Shown here: positions 44,824 to 54,071 of the stretch, piece after piece
Position numbering within the stretch: position 1 is the stretch's first letter
Layout of the letters: every line of letters starts with the position of its first letter
Source: Palsa-504 sp963847965
GTDB taxonomy: Bacteria > Actinomycetota > Actinomycetes > Streptosporangiales > Streptosporangiaceae
Reading direction: 5' to 3'
Length of the DNA: 64,000 nucleotides
NCBI GenBank assembly: GCA_963847965.1
Contig: CAWKCG010000048.1
Coordinates: 124,001 to 188,000 of the forward strand
Translations under genes and position numbers: made by a program
The notes under the pieces: generated by a model
The model's database searches: none
The model's input: the letters and a program-made list of their open reading frames with translations, nothing else
Told to the model about the DNA's origin: nothing

Positions 44824-46511
44824 CTACAGGAAGAACAGGCGGCTGAGTGGGACGGATTCGGCGGGCGGGGTGGCAAGGAGTTCGTCGTCGAGGGTAGTGC
44901 GACCGGTGCGGGGATCGACCCGGACCTGGCCGAGCCTACCGTGGCGCGTCATCGAGGCGCCGTTGACACGCCGTGTCCCGCGGACGGGGACGCGGCGACG
45001 GACGCCGGGCAGCAAGGCGCCCGCGGAAATAAAGGCCTGGGCTACGAACGTGACGGAGATCTCGGCGGGGGTGGCACCGCAGCCGCCGAACTGGGGGCCC
45101 AGAACCAGCGGCTCGGCGGTGTCGATCGCCGCGTTGGGGTCACCGGTGGCGCCCCAGGCGGGCACGCCCGCCTTGAGGACGAGCGCCGGCTTGGCGGCGA
45201 AGAACGCCGGATCCCACAGCACGATGTCGGCGAGCTTACCCAGCTCGAGCGAGCCCACCTCGCGGGCCAGCCCGTGCGCGACGGCGGGGTTGATGGTCAG
45301 CTTGGCGAGGTAGCGGAGCACGCGCTCGTTGTCGTCGCCGGGCTCGCGGGCCGACGAGGCCGTGCCGGGAGCGCCGGATCGGCGGTCGGCGGCGGCCTTC
45401 ATCGTGACCGCCAGGGCGAAGGTGCGGCGGATCGTCTCACCGGCCCGGCCCATGCCCTGCGCGTCTGACGACGTGATCGGGATGACGCCGAGGTCATGGA
45501 GCACCCCCTCGGCCGCCATCGTCCCGGCCCGGATCCTGTCCCTGGCCAGCTCGGCGTCGCCGGGACGCGAGGGGTCCAGGCCGTGCACGAGCGCGACCAT
45601 GTCGAAGTGCTCGGCGAGCGCATCCCGCCCGAACGGCAGGGTGGGGTTGGTCGACGACGTGATCACGTCCCGGCGGCCGGCCAGTTCGAGGACGTTCGGC
45701 GCGTGGCCGCCGCCGCAGCCTTCCACGTGGAAGGCGTGGAAGACGCGCCCGCCCGCCACCGCGAGCGTGTCGTCCACGCCGCCGGCCTCGTTCAGCCCGT
45801 CGGTGTGCAGCGCGACCTGCACGTCGTATTCCTCGGCGACCGTCAGCGCGGTGTCCAGGCAGCGGGGGTGGGCACCGAGGTCCTCGTGCACCTTGAAGCC
45901 GCACGCCCCGCCTTCGGCCAGCCCTTCCACCAGCGGCCCGGGACGGGACGAGGAGCCGCGGGCGAGGAAGCCGATGTTCACCGGCCACGCGTCGAAGGCG
46001 GCGAAGGCGCGGCGCAGCAGCCACGGCGAGTTCAGCCCGACGCCCCAGACCGGCCCTATTTCCTGGCCGATCACGGTCGTCACGCCCGAGGCCAGCGCGG
46101 CCTCGAGCACCCGCGGGGACAGCAGGTGCACGTGGGTGTCGACCGCGCCCGGCGTCGCGATCAGGCCGTCGCCGGGGATGATCGTGGTGCCCGTGCCCAC
46201 AACGACGTCGACCCCGTCCAGCGTGTCGGGGTTGCCCGCCCGCCCGATCGCGCTGACCCGCCCTTCCCGCACGCCGATCGAACGTGGTCCGGATGCCGAG
46301 CACCGGGTCGAGCAGCGTCACGTTGGATACCACGATGTCGCACGTCTGCGAACGCTGTCGCCGCGCGCAGGTGGATCCCGTCCCGCGCCGTGCGCCCGAA
46401 GCCGGTGCGGAACTCATCGCCAGGCCGCTGCGCGTCCGCCTCGACCCGGATCACCAGCCCGGTGTCCGCCAGCTCGATCAGGGTCCCCGCGGTCGGCCCT
46501 CTGTCGCTCAC
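44824..46511 (-). CDS. ureC: Atypical urease alpha subunit UreC (frameshifted near N-terminus)
   Basis: The long part (46272 to 44824) is urease alpha. Active-site features are kept: the nickel ligands in GAVDTHVHLL, the carbamylated Lys in GACGFKVHEDLG, HTDGLNEAG, FHVEGCGGGHAP and the Asp in TSSDAQGMGRAGE. It departs from classical ureases in having EIGPVWGVGLNSPWLLRR where the long GTGPxxGTxATTCTPG segment is expected, and the active-site flap reads LVHGLD, with Val in place of the flap cysteine. The first ~80 residues lie in two other frames (DTGLVIRVEADAQRPGDEFR, then CDIVVSNVTLLDPVLG), with switches near 46360 and 46280. The ATG at 46511 overlaps the UreAB stop (ATGA). Confidence 0.85.
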
Positions 46512-47233
46512 GGCTGCCCCTCCAGGGATGCCTGGCCCGGCCCCGAGTCGGCGTACCCGCAGGCCCTGGCCCGTTCGAGCGCCTGCTCCCTGGCGCCGGG
46601 CGCGTCCAGGGGCCCGTCGACCAGGCCGGCGAAGCCGATGATCACGCGGCGCCCGCCGATCGGCACGAGCGCCACCTGCCGCGTCGCGCCGGGCTCGAAA
46701 CGCACCGCCGAGCCCGCCGGGATGGCCAGGTGCATCCCGTACGCGGCGGCCCGGTCGAACCGCAACCGGGGGTTGGCCTCGAAGAAGTGGAAGTGGCTCG
46801 TAACGCCGATCGGCACCGCGGCGGTATTGGTCACCTCGACCACGGCCTGCCCCGCCGCGTCCGAGCGGCCATCCCCCACCGGGTCTTCCGTGGCCGGAAC
46901 CGCCGCCTCAGCGGGCGCACCCTGTTCCCTGGCGCGGAATGGGTCGCGGACCACGGCCAGGCGGGTGCCGTCGTCGAAGACGGCCTCCACCCTGACCTCG
47001 GGGACGGCGCGGACGACGCCGGGCAGCAGGTCTTCCGGGGTCAGCACGTCGCGGCCCGCCTCGATCGCCTCGGCCAGCCGTCGGCCGTCGCGGGCTGCCT
47101 CGCAGATGGCGTCGGCGACCAGCGCCGTCGCCTCCACGATGTTCAGGCGCAGCCCGCGCCCGCGTCTGGCCCTAGCCAGTTCCGCGGCGGTAAAGAGCAG
47201 GAGCCGGTCCCGCTCGGACGGAGAGAGGAGCAC
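46508..47233 (-). CDS. ureAB: Fused urease gamma-beta subunit
   Basis: This 241-residue protein joins a UreA-like domain (SPSERDRLLLFTAAELARARRGRGLRLN, IVEATALVADAICEAARDG, LLPGVVRAVPEVRVEA) to a UreB-like domain (VVEVTNTAAVPIGVTSHFHFFEANPRLRFDR, GMHLAIPAGSAVRFEPG, IIGFAGLVDG). UreA-UreB fusions are known in several bacteria. It is cotranscribed with an atypical ureC (ATGA overlap) and lies six bases after the permease stop. No ureD, ureE, ureF or ureG is in the window, so nickel loading would need genes elsewhere. Confidence 0.9.
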   Translation of the reverse strand: MLLSPSERDRLLLFTAAELARARRGRGLRLNIVEATALVADAICEAARDGRRLAEAIEAGRDVLTPEDLLPGVVRAVPEVRVEAVFDDGTRLAVVRDPFRAREQGAPAEAAVPATEDPVGDGRSDAAGQAVVEVTNTAAVPIGVTSHFHFFEANPRLRFDRAAAYGMHLAIPAGSAVRFEPGATRQVALVPIGGRRVIIGFAGLVDGPLDAPGAREQALERARACGYADSGPGQASLEGQP

Positions 47234-47239
47234 AATCCG

Positions 47240-48721
47240 CTATTTACCCGTGGCGGTGTCCTCGGCCAGGCCGCGGGTGAGCACCGCGGTGGTCGGTCCG
47301 CCCCTCCGCAGCGCGACGAAGCCACCCGCGGCGCCGACGACCAGGTAGATCAGGACGAAGATCCAGTAGTGGTTCGCGGGCGGCGCCTGGCCCGGGTTGA
47401 TGGACTCCCAGACGCCATATCCCACCACGCCGACGCCGATCAGCGGGAACAGGATGTGCCACAGCCACGAGAAGTGCGCCCGGTCCACCCGCCACACGAA
47501 CACCGGCACCAGCACGCACGTGGCGCCGTAGATGACCAGCAGCGGCACCGTCGAGATGCCGGCCTCGTCGGTCGCGATCGTGACCGCGTTGTGCAGGATG
47601 AGATCGAGGATCACGGTCGCCACAGCCATCAGCCCCACATACACGATGACGGACGGGAACGGAACGCCGGTCCGCGTGGATACCCGCGACAGCGAGGTGG
47701 GCAGCAGGCCCGCGCGGGCGCCGTGGAAGATGTACCGGGTCCCGGGCAGGCCCGCGGCCAGGTAGCAGGACAGCGAGCTCGTCACGCCGATCAGGAACAT
47801 GATGAAGTGCAGCCACGGCGCGTAATGGCTGGCCAGGGTCAGGTAGGGGGCGGCCAGGGTGCCAATGGTCTTCACCCCGGCCGCGCTGCCTTGCCAGCCG
47901 GCGAACCCGACGATCAGGGCGTAGCAGGAGACCACGAACACCACCATCGTGATGAGGATGCTAATCACGACCGTTTGTGGCACGATCCGGCGCGGGTTCC
48001 TTGACTCCTCGGCCAGCGGGGCCGAATTCTCCCAGCCCACGTAGCTGAACACCGCGAGCCCGAAGGTAAGGCCCCCGATTCCGGCGAACCCGCCGGGAGA
48101 CCCGCCGACCGCGTGGAACGGGGCGCTGAACGCCGCGTGCGCCCTGACCAGGACGATGACGGAGAGCAGGAGCAGCGCGACCGCCTCGGTGAGGAACAAG
48201 ATGAAGGCGGTCTTGATCGAGATGCCGGTGCCGCGCAGCAGGACCGGGACCCCGACCGCCATGGCGCCCAGCGTGACCCAGATCCACGTACCAGGCGACC
48301 AGCCCGCGTACCCGACGCTCCACGAGCCGACGAACACGACCACGCTCCCGACCGAGATCGGGTAGATCAGCAGGATCAGGTAGAACGTCATCGCGCCGAG
48401 GAACTTCCCGGTGCGGCCGCCGGTACCCGCCTGGCCCGTGGCGGCGCGGGTGATGTAGCTGATAAACCCGCCCGCACTCGGCATCCGGCGAGCGAACTGG
48501 ATCAGGCTGTTGCCGGTCGCGAGGATCGCTACGGCGGCGATGGCGAACGCCCACGGCGCCAAGGAGCCCATCGCGATCACGATCGCGGGGATGGTCAGGT
48601 ACACGCTGAGCGCCGGGGCGATGTTCGCTAGGCTGCTCGAGGTCGTGCTGAACAGCCCGATGGTGTTCGCGGGCAGCTCCGCGACCGGCCTGGGGCTCGT
48701 GGCTTTCGTGGTGTCACTCAT
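47240..48721 (-). CDS. APC-superfamily amino acid/amine permease
   Basis: This 493-residue membrane protein has about twelve to thirteen hydrophobic helices. The N-terminal NTIGLFSTTSSSLANIAPALSVY, FARRMPSAGGFISYITRA and FSYVGWENSAPLAEESRNPRRIVPQTV are APC signature regions; the substrate helix 1 and GWEN/EES region in helix 6 follow the amino acid permease plan. The ATG at 48721 overlaps the amidohydrolase stop by eight bases, and the next gene is the urease fusion, so the cargo is probably the amidohydrolase substrate or a nitrogenous relative. Specificity cannot be read from sequence. Confidence 0.88.
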   Translation of the reverse strand: MSDTTKATSPRPVAELPANTIGLFSTTSSSLANIAPALSVYLTIPAIVIAMGSLAPWAFAIAAVAILATGNSLIQFARRMPSAGGFISYITRAATGQAGTGGRTGKFLGAMTFYLILLIYPISVGSVVVFVGSWSVGYAGWSPGTWIWVTLGAMAVGVPVLLRGTGISIKTAFILFLTEAVALLLLSVIVLVRAHAAFSAPFHAVGGSPGGFAGIGGLTFGLAVFSYVGWENSAPLAEESRNPRRIVPQTVVISILITMVVFVVSCYALIVGFAGWQGSAAGVKTIGTLAAPYLTLASHYAPWLHFIMFLIGVTSSLSCYLAAGLPGTRYIFHGARAGLLPTSLSRVSTRTGVPFPSVIVYVGLMAVATVILDLILHNAVTIATDEAGISTVPLLVIYGATCVLVPVFVWRVDRAHFSWLWHILFPLIGVGVVGYGVWESINPGQAPPANHYWIFVLIYLVVGAAGGFVALRRGGPTTAVLTRGLAEDTATGK

Positions 48722-50392
48722 CGCCGAATACCACCTTTCCGTTGGCCGCCGTCATGACGACCGAGGTGCTCCCGATGTCCCGGGCCGGGATGGCGAACAG
48801 GTCCTGGTCGAGCACGGCCAGGTCGGCCTGCATGCCGGGCAGCAGCGTGCCCGCCACGTCTTCGGAGTGATTCACCCAGGCGACCCCGCGGGTGAAGGCG
48901 TGGATCGCCGCCTGGACGGTGATCGCCTGGTCGGGCAGGAACGGGTCCTCGCATTCGGGTTCGCCGCGGTGGCCGAGGCGCTCGGACAGGACCCGGTTCA
49001 CCGCGACGTGGATCTCCTGGAGCGGATCGGCGCTGGATACCGGCCAGTCGCTGCCGAACGCGATCCGCGTGCCCCCGCGGGCCAGCGAGCCGATCTGGTA
49101 CTGCCAGGCCGCGCGTTCGGCCCCGACGAAGGGCAGGGTCAGCTCGGTCATCTGCGCGTCCGAGCTGGCCCACAGCGGCTGGAAGTTGGCCACCGCGTCG
49201 AGCGCCTTGAACCGCCCCATGTCCTGCGGGGCGATGAACTGCAGGTGCGCCAGGTGGTGGCGGGCGGCCCGGCGCTGTTCGGGCGGGAGCGCCTCGAGCG
49301 CGTCCAGGGCGACGGCGACCGCGCGGTCGCCGATGGCGTGGAAGTGAAGCTGGAATCCCTCCGCGGCCAGGCGCCTGGCCGCCTCCGCCAGCACCTCGGG
49401 CTCGATGAACAGGTTCCCGCTGTGGCCGGACGAGCGCCCATTGTCGTCGAGGTACGGCGCGGACATGGCCGCGGTGAACGTCTCGCATACCCCGTCGACC
49501 ATCAACTTGACCGTGGTCGCCCGGAACCGATCACCAGCGGCTCCGGCTCGCTCGCGCCGCGCCAGAATATCGTCGATCTGGTCCAGACCCCGGGCGCGAT
49601 CCCACCACAGCGCCCCGACCGCGTGGCAGGTGAGCAGCCCGTCGGCGGCGGCGCGGCAGTAGACGTCGAAGCCGTCGGGGATGCCGAGTTCGCCGGCCGT
49701 CCCGACGCAGGCGTCCTGCCACCGCGTGATGCCCAGCGAGTGCAGGTAGGCCTGGGCGGCGAGGAGGCCCTCGGTGAGCTCGGCCGCCGAGGCGGGCGGC
49801 ACGTGGGCCGCGACCAGGCGCATGGCCCCGTCGTGCAGCGCGCCGGTGGGACGGCCGGCCTGGTCGCGCTCGATGCGGCCGTCTTCCGGGTCCGGAGTAC
49901 CTCGCCGACCCCGGCCAGGGTGAGCGCCGCGGTGTTCACCCAGGCGCTGTGGTGGTCCCGGTTCGGCAGGAACGCCGGCCGGCCGGCGGTGACCGTGTCC
50001 AGGTCGGCCGCCGTCGGCGTGCCGCCGGGGAAGGCGGACATGGTCCAGCCGCCGCCGAGCACCCAGGCGTCCTGGGGCAGGGTGGCGCAGTACCCGGAGA
50101 TGACGTCCAGGTACTCGTGCCTGGTCCGCAGCCCGAGCAGGTTGCAGCGCAGGCTCTCCAGGCCACCGCCGACCGGGTGCACGTGCGCGTCGCCGAAGGC
50201 CGGCAGCGCGAGCCTGCCGTGAAGGTCGACGATGCGGGTGCCCGTACCGGTCAGGTCCCTGATCTCGTCGTCGGTGCCCAGCGCCTGGATCACCCCGCCG
50301 CGGACGGCTAGGGCCTGCACGAAGCCAGATGGGTGCGCAGGCGTCCGTATCTTCCCGCCGACGAAGGCCAGGTCTGCCGTGGTATCGCTCAT
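48714..50392 (-). CDS. YtcJ-type amidohydrolase (frameshifted)
   Basis: This M38-type metal-dependent hydrolase of the YtcJ/exoenzyme regulatory group begins MSDTTADLAFVGGKIRT, with the metal-binding ALPAFGDAHVHPVGGG. The second part has the carboxylate/His ligands QLHFHAIGDRAV, AHLQFIAPQDMGRFKAL and IAFGSDWPVSSADPLQEIHVAV. The frame changes near 49896, between EVLRTR and PEDGRIERDQAGRPTGAL; one missing base explains it. Such enzymes cleave amide or ureido bonds. It is the first gene of the four-gene minus-strand operon and its start lies 17 bases from the perfect palindrome at 50409. Confidence 0.85.
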
Positions 50393-50408
50393 CGAGCCCA
50401 CCAATGAC

Positions 50409-50428
50409 GTGCAGAAACGTTTCTGCAC
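50409..50428. promoter_or_regulatory. Perfect 20-bp LacI-type operator
   Basis: GTGCAGAAACGTTTCTGCAC is a perfect palindrome centred on AACGTT, the CpG-centred pattern of LacI-family sites. It lies between the amidohydrolase operon and the LacI-type gene at 50569, close to the amidohydrolase start, where binding would block transcription or early elongation. Confidence 0.8.
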
Positions 50429-50568
50429 AAACGGTAACAGCGATCTCCGCGCACCGTCAACGGGTCGCTCCCGTAGGAGTAGCCACGGATTCCTCCGGGT
50501 TCGCCTGACCCGCTGATCACGTGGAACCGGTCATCTGGGGCGCGCGGAGGCCGGGTTAGCATGGGCGG

Positions 50569-51588
50569 ATGGTGACCGGTCGCCGCGTGACGATCCGCGA
50601 CGTGGCTCGGGCCGCCGGCGTCTCGACCACGACGGTGTCCGACGCGCTGAGCGGGAACGGCCGGCTCCCGGCGGAGACCAGGGGGCGCGTGGCCGCCGTG
50701 GCCGGGCGCCTGGGCTACCGGGCCAACCCGGCGGCGCGGTCGCTGCGCGGGCAGCGCGTCGGCTGCATCGGGCTGTACCTACCGGACGACGCCGGCTCGT
50801 TCGCCTACTACCTGGACCTGGCCTCCGGGGCGGCCAGCGAGGCGCTCGCTCACGGGCTGGCCCTCACCCTGATCCCGCAGTGCCCGGACCCGTCCCGGGT
50901 GACCGCGTTCCCCCTCGACGGGGTGGCGGCCGTCGACCCGGTGGCGGGTGACCCGCTGGTCCGGGCGTTCTCCCGCCTCGGCATCCCGGTGGTGACGTGC
51001 GAGCGAGACCTGACGCCCGGGGCGGACCACGCCGGGCGGGTCGAGGGCGAGTACCGATCCACGATGACCGAACTGCTCGATCACCTGGCCGCGCAGGGAG
51101 CGCGCCGCGTCGCCCTGATCGCGCCGGGTCCCGAGACCGCCTGGGGCATGGAGCTGCGCACCGCCTACCAGGCCTGGTGCACCGCGGGCGGCCGGGGATC
51201 GCTCATCTACGGCGTCCCTTTCCCCGCCTCGCCGGAGCAGGTCCGCGACGCGGCCACGCGCGCCCTGCGCGCGGACCCGGGCCCCGACGCCGTGGTCAGC
51301 GGTACCGATGGCGGCGCGATCGGGGCGCTGATGGCCGCGGCCGACCAGGGTCGGCGAGTCCCCAAGGACCTGCTGGTGGCGTCCTGCGTCGACAGCCCGG
51401 CCCTGCGCACGTGCCGCCCGGCCATCACCGCGCTAGACATCAGGCCGAACGAAGTGGGCCGGCGTCTCGCGGCCCTCCTGCACGGCCTCCTGGAAGGCGT
51501 GCTGCCCGCGGGCACGGTCCAGGTGGTGGCCACCCGCCTGATCGTCAGGGAGTCAACCACTCGCTCCCCGCGCGAACCAGGCGCCTGA
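50569..51588 (+). CDS. LacI-family repressor of the amidohydrolase/urease and acyl-CoA genes
   Basis: This 339-residue LacI/GalR protein has an N-terminal VTIRDVARAAGVSTTTVSDAL helix-turn-helix and the hinge TRGRVAAVAGRLGYRANPAARSL. The effector domain reads GCIGLYLPDDAGSFAYYLDLA, with DLLVASCVDSPALRTCRPAITALDI at the end. The ATG at 50569 and the GTG at 50572 are both possible. Its stop overlaps the thioesterase start, so it leads the plus-strand operon while its probable operator sits in front of the opposing operon. The ligand is unknown; a carnitine- or ureide-like compound is a guess from the neighbours. Confidence 0.9.
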   Translation: MVTGRRVTIRDVARAAGVSTTTVSDALSGNGRLPAETRGRVAAVAGRLGYRANPAARSLRGQRVGCIGLYLPDDAGSFAYYLDLASGAASEALAHGLALTLIPQCPDPSRVTAFPLDGVAAVDPVAGDPLVRAFSRLGIPVVTCERDLTPGADHAGRVEGEYRSTMTELLDHLAAQGARRVALIAPGPETAWGMELRTAYQAWCTAGGRGSLIYGVPFPASPEQVRDAATRALRADPGPDAVVSGTDGGAIGALMAAADQGRRVPKDLLVASCVDSPALRTCRPAITALDIRPNEVGRRLAALLHGLLEGVLPAGTVQVVATRLIVRESTTRSPREPGA

Positions 51589-52085
51589 TGGACATCCCGG
51601 CCCCGTTCAGGCTGTCTGAGGTGACGGTCGCGGCCGAGTGGACCGACTACAACCACCACCTCACCGAGTCCGCCTACTTGCTGATCATGGGCGAGTGCTC
51701 GGATGCGTTCTTCCGGACGTTCGGCATCGACGACGCCTACCGCCACGCCGGCCACTCGCTTTACACGGTGGAGACCCACCTGCGCAACCTGCGCGAGGCG
51801 CGCGAGGGTGACCACCTCGACCTCACGATCCAGGTGCTGGGCACCGACGAGAAGCGGATGCACATCGTGCACGAGATGTACGCCGCGACGGGCGCCCTCA
51901 TCGCCACCGCCGAGCAGATGCTGCTGCACGTGGACATGAGGGCGGGCCAGGCCGCGCCCTTCCCCGAGCCGATGGCCCGAAGGCTCCGCGAGATCAGCGC
52001 GGCGCACGCCGCGCTGCCGGTCCCGGAGTACGTCGGGCGCACCATCCGTATCCCCCCCGCACGTCCCGACCTCCGGGAGGCGTAG
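51588..52085 (+). CDS. Hot-dog-fold acyl-CoA thioesterase
   Basis: This 165-residue protein has the 4-hydroxybenzoyl-CoA thioesterase-type motif VAAEWTDYNHHLTESAYLLIMGECSDAFF, with the catalytic acid/Asn region DYNHHLT, and LYTVETHLRNLREAREGDHLDL. Similar domains occur next to or fused with carnitine dehydrogenases and act as betainyl-CoA thioesterases. The ATG shares bases with the LacI stop (TGATG) and its stop overlaps the next start (TAGTG), so translation is coupled on both sides. The substrate is inferred, not shown. Confidence 0.85.
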   Translation: MDIPAPFRLSEVTVAAEWTDYNHHLTESAYLLIMGECSDAFFRTFGIDDAYRHAGHSLYTVETHLRNLREAREGDHLDLTIQVLGTDEKRMHIVHEMYAATGALIATAEQMLLHVDMRAGQAAPFPEPMARRLREISAAHAALPVPEYVGRTIRIPPARPDLREA

Positions 52086-53248
52086 TGGACTTCACCCTCA
52101 CCGAAGAGCAGCGGCTCATCGTGGACACCGTCCGCGCCTTCGTGGAGAAGGAACTCTACCCGCACGAAGATGAGGTGGAGCGCCTGGACGAGGTCCCGCC
52201 TGAGCTGGCCGGGCAGATCCGCGCGAAGGCGATCGCCGCGGGGCTTTACGCCGCGAACATGCCCGCCGAGCTGGGCGGCGGCGGGCTCGACGCGGTGTCC
52301 CTGGTCCTGGTCGAACGCGAGCTGGGCCGGGCCAGCTACGCGCTGCAGATGCTGGTCGAGCGGCCGAGCAACATCCTGCAGGGGTGCAACGAAGACCAGC
52401 GGAAGCGCTACCTGATCCCGGCCATCCGCGGCGAGCGGCACGACTGCGTCGCGATGACCGAACCGGGCTCCGGCTCCGACATCCGCTCCATGTCGACGAC
52501 GGCGGCCAGGGACGGAGACGACTACGTCGTCAACGGCACCAAGCACTTCATCAGCCACGCCGACGTGGCCGACTTCATCATCCTGTTCGCCGCCACCGGG
52601 ACCGAGACCGCGAGGAACGGCCAGGCGAAGAAGAAGATCACCGCGTTCCTGGTCGACAAGGACTCCCCCGGCCTCACCGTGACCCGCGGCTCGGCCTGCG
52701 TCTCGAACCGCGGCTACCACCAGTGCGAGCTGTCGTTCACCGACTGCCGCGTCCCGGCCGCCAACCTGCTCGGCGAGGAGGGGCGCGGCTTCGACCTGAT
52801 GGGCCAGTGGCTGGGCGCCACCCGGCTGACCGTCGCGTCGACCAGCATCGGCCGCGCCCGCCGCGTCCTGGACGCGGTCACCGAGTGGGCGGCGACGCGC
52901 AAGCAGTTCGGCCAGCCCGTGGGGCGCTTCCAGGGCGTCGGCTTCCAGCTCGCCGACTGCGCCACGCAGCTGGAAGCGGCCGAACTGCTGACCCTGAAGG
53001 CCGCCGCGAAGTGCGACGAGGGCACGATGACCGACGCCGACGCCGCGATGGCCAAGCTGTACGCGTCGGAGATGCTCGGCCGGATAACCGACACCGCGGT
53101 GCAGATCTTCGGCGGCATGGGCCTGATGTCGCAGTTCCCAGCCGAACGATGGTGGCGCGACGCCCGGGTCGAGCGCATCTGGGACGGCACCAGCGAAATC
53201 CAGCGGCATATCATCGCCAGGTCCCTGCTGCGTCCCTACGGAGCGTGA
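52085..53248 (+). CDS. Acyl-CoA dehydrogenase, CaiA-like
   Basis: This 387-residue flavoprotein follows the acyl-CoA dehydrogenase plan: LTEEQRLIVDTVRAFVEKEL, CVAMTEPGSGSDIRSM (FAD/substrate loop), NGTKHFISHADVADFIIL, RKQFGQPVGRFQGVGFQLAD, and the C-terminal VQIFGGMGLMSQFPAERWWRDARVERIWDGTSEIQ. The position and its partners suggest a crotonobetainyl-CoA reductase-like role, but the general family is broad. The catalytic base is expected near the DGTSEIQ segment. The start is a GTG overlapping the thioesterase stop; six bases separate it from the hydratase gene. Confidence 0.9.
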   Translation: MDFTLTEEQRLIVDTVRAFVEKELYPHEDEVERLDEVPPELAGQIRAKAIAAGLYAANMPAELGGGGLDAVSLVLVERELGRASYALQMLVERPSNILQGCNEDQRKRYLIPAIRGERHDCVAMTEPGSGSDIRSMSTTAARDGDDYVVNGTKHFISHADVADFIILFAATGTETARNGQAKKKITAFLVDKDSPGLTVTRGSACVSNRGYHQCELSFTDCRVPAANLLGEEGRGFDLMGQWLGATRLTVASTSIGRARRVLDAVTEWAATRKQFGQPVGRFQGVGFQLADCATQLEAAELLTLKAAAKCDEGTMTDADAAMAKLYASEMLGRITDTAVQIFGGMGLMSQFPAERWWRDARVERIWDGTSEIQRHIIARSLLRPYGA

Positions 53249-53253
53249 GAACC

Positions 53254-54033
53254 ATGGATGTCCAGGTACGGGCGGACGGCCAGGTCCTCGTCATCACCCT
53301 GGACCGGCCGAAGGCCAACGCGATCGACGTCCCGACCAGCCGGGCCCTGTACGCCGCCTTCGACCGGCTCCGCAGCGAACCCGGGCTCCGCGTCGCCGTC
53401 CTGACCGGGTCCGGCGATCGGTTCTTCAGCGCCGGCTGGGACCTGAAGGCCGCCGCCGGAGGGGAGGAAATCGAGGCCGACCACGGCCCGGGCGGGTTCG
53501 CGGGGCTCACCGAGTTCTTCGACATCGGCAAGCCGGTCATCGCCGCGGTCAACGGGCTGGCGCTCGGCGGGGGTTTCGAGCTGGTCCTCGCCGCCGACCT
53601 GGTGGTGGCCGCCGAGCACGCGGAGTTCGCGCTCACCGAGGTGCGGCTCGGCCTGGTCCCCGACGCGGGCGGCCTGCTCCGCCTGCCGTCCAGGCTGCCG
53701 CGCCCGATCGCCCTGGAGTGCCTGCTCACCGGGCGGCGGATCAGCGCCGCCGAGGCCGCCCGCTGGGGGCTGGTGAACCAGGTCGTCCGCGCCGAGCGCC
53801 TGATGCAGGCGGCCCTCGAGCTGGCCCGCGCGATCTGCGCCTCCGCCCCGCTGTCCGTCGCGGCCGCGCTGGAGGTCCTGCGCGCGACCGAGGGCACCGG
53901 CGTGGCCGACGGCTACCGGATCATGCGCAGCGGCGCCCTGCCTGCCTACCAGCGGATGCTGGACTCAGACGACGCCCGCGAGGGCGTCCGCGCCTTCGCC
54001 GAACGCCGCCCGCCCCGCTGGGCCGGTTTCTGA
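53254..54033 (+). CDS. caiD: Enoyl-CoA hydratase, carnitinyl-CoA dehydratase (CaiD)-like
   Basis: This 259-residue crotonase-fold enzyme is close to CaiD: FFSAGWDLKAAAGGEE, GPGGFAGLTEFFDIGKPVIAAVNG, GGGFELVLAADLVVAAEHAEFAL, and LVPDAGGLLRLPSRLPRPIALE. The AGWDLKAA and GPGGFAGLTE blocks are the specific CaiD signature and are the best functional clue to the operon. CaiD hydrates crotonobetainyl-CoA to carnitinyl-CoA. No CaiB transferase or CaiC ligase is in the window. The ATG at 53254 follows the dehydrogenase by five bases. Confidence 0.85.
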   Translation: MDVQVRADGQVLVITLDRPKANAIDVPTSRALYAAFDRLRSEPGLRVAVLTGSGDRFFSAGWDLKAAAGGEEIEADHGPGGFAGLTEFFDIGKPVIAAVNGLALGGGFELVLAADLVVAAEHAEFALTEVRLGLVPDAGGLLRLPSRLPRPIALECLLTGRRISAAEAARWGLVNQVVRAERLMQAALELARAICASAPLSVAAALEVLRATEGTGVADGYRIMRSGALPAYQRMLDSDDAREGVRAFAERRPPRWAGF

Positions 54034-54071
54034 CCACAGCCGCCCGTCACTCTGGACACCGGCTGCGGTGG
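54034..54071. terminator. Likely bidirectional terminator between caiD-like and DUF2613-like genes
   Basis: CCACAGCCG (54034-54042) and CGGCTGCGGTGG (54060-54071) form a stem with a 17-base loop between the convergent genes. There is no strong U-tract. It lies directly after the caiD-like stop and directly before the stop of the small gene on the other strand. Confidence 0.4.

Noticed and set aside
45329..48004. An 891-codon open frame on the plus strand across the urease and permease genes
   Set aside because: It is antisense to ureC, ureAB and the permease, and rich in Arg, Gly, Pro and Ser as expected of a shadow frame in GC-rich DNA; no family motif.
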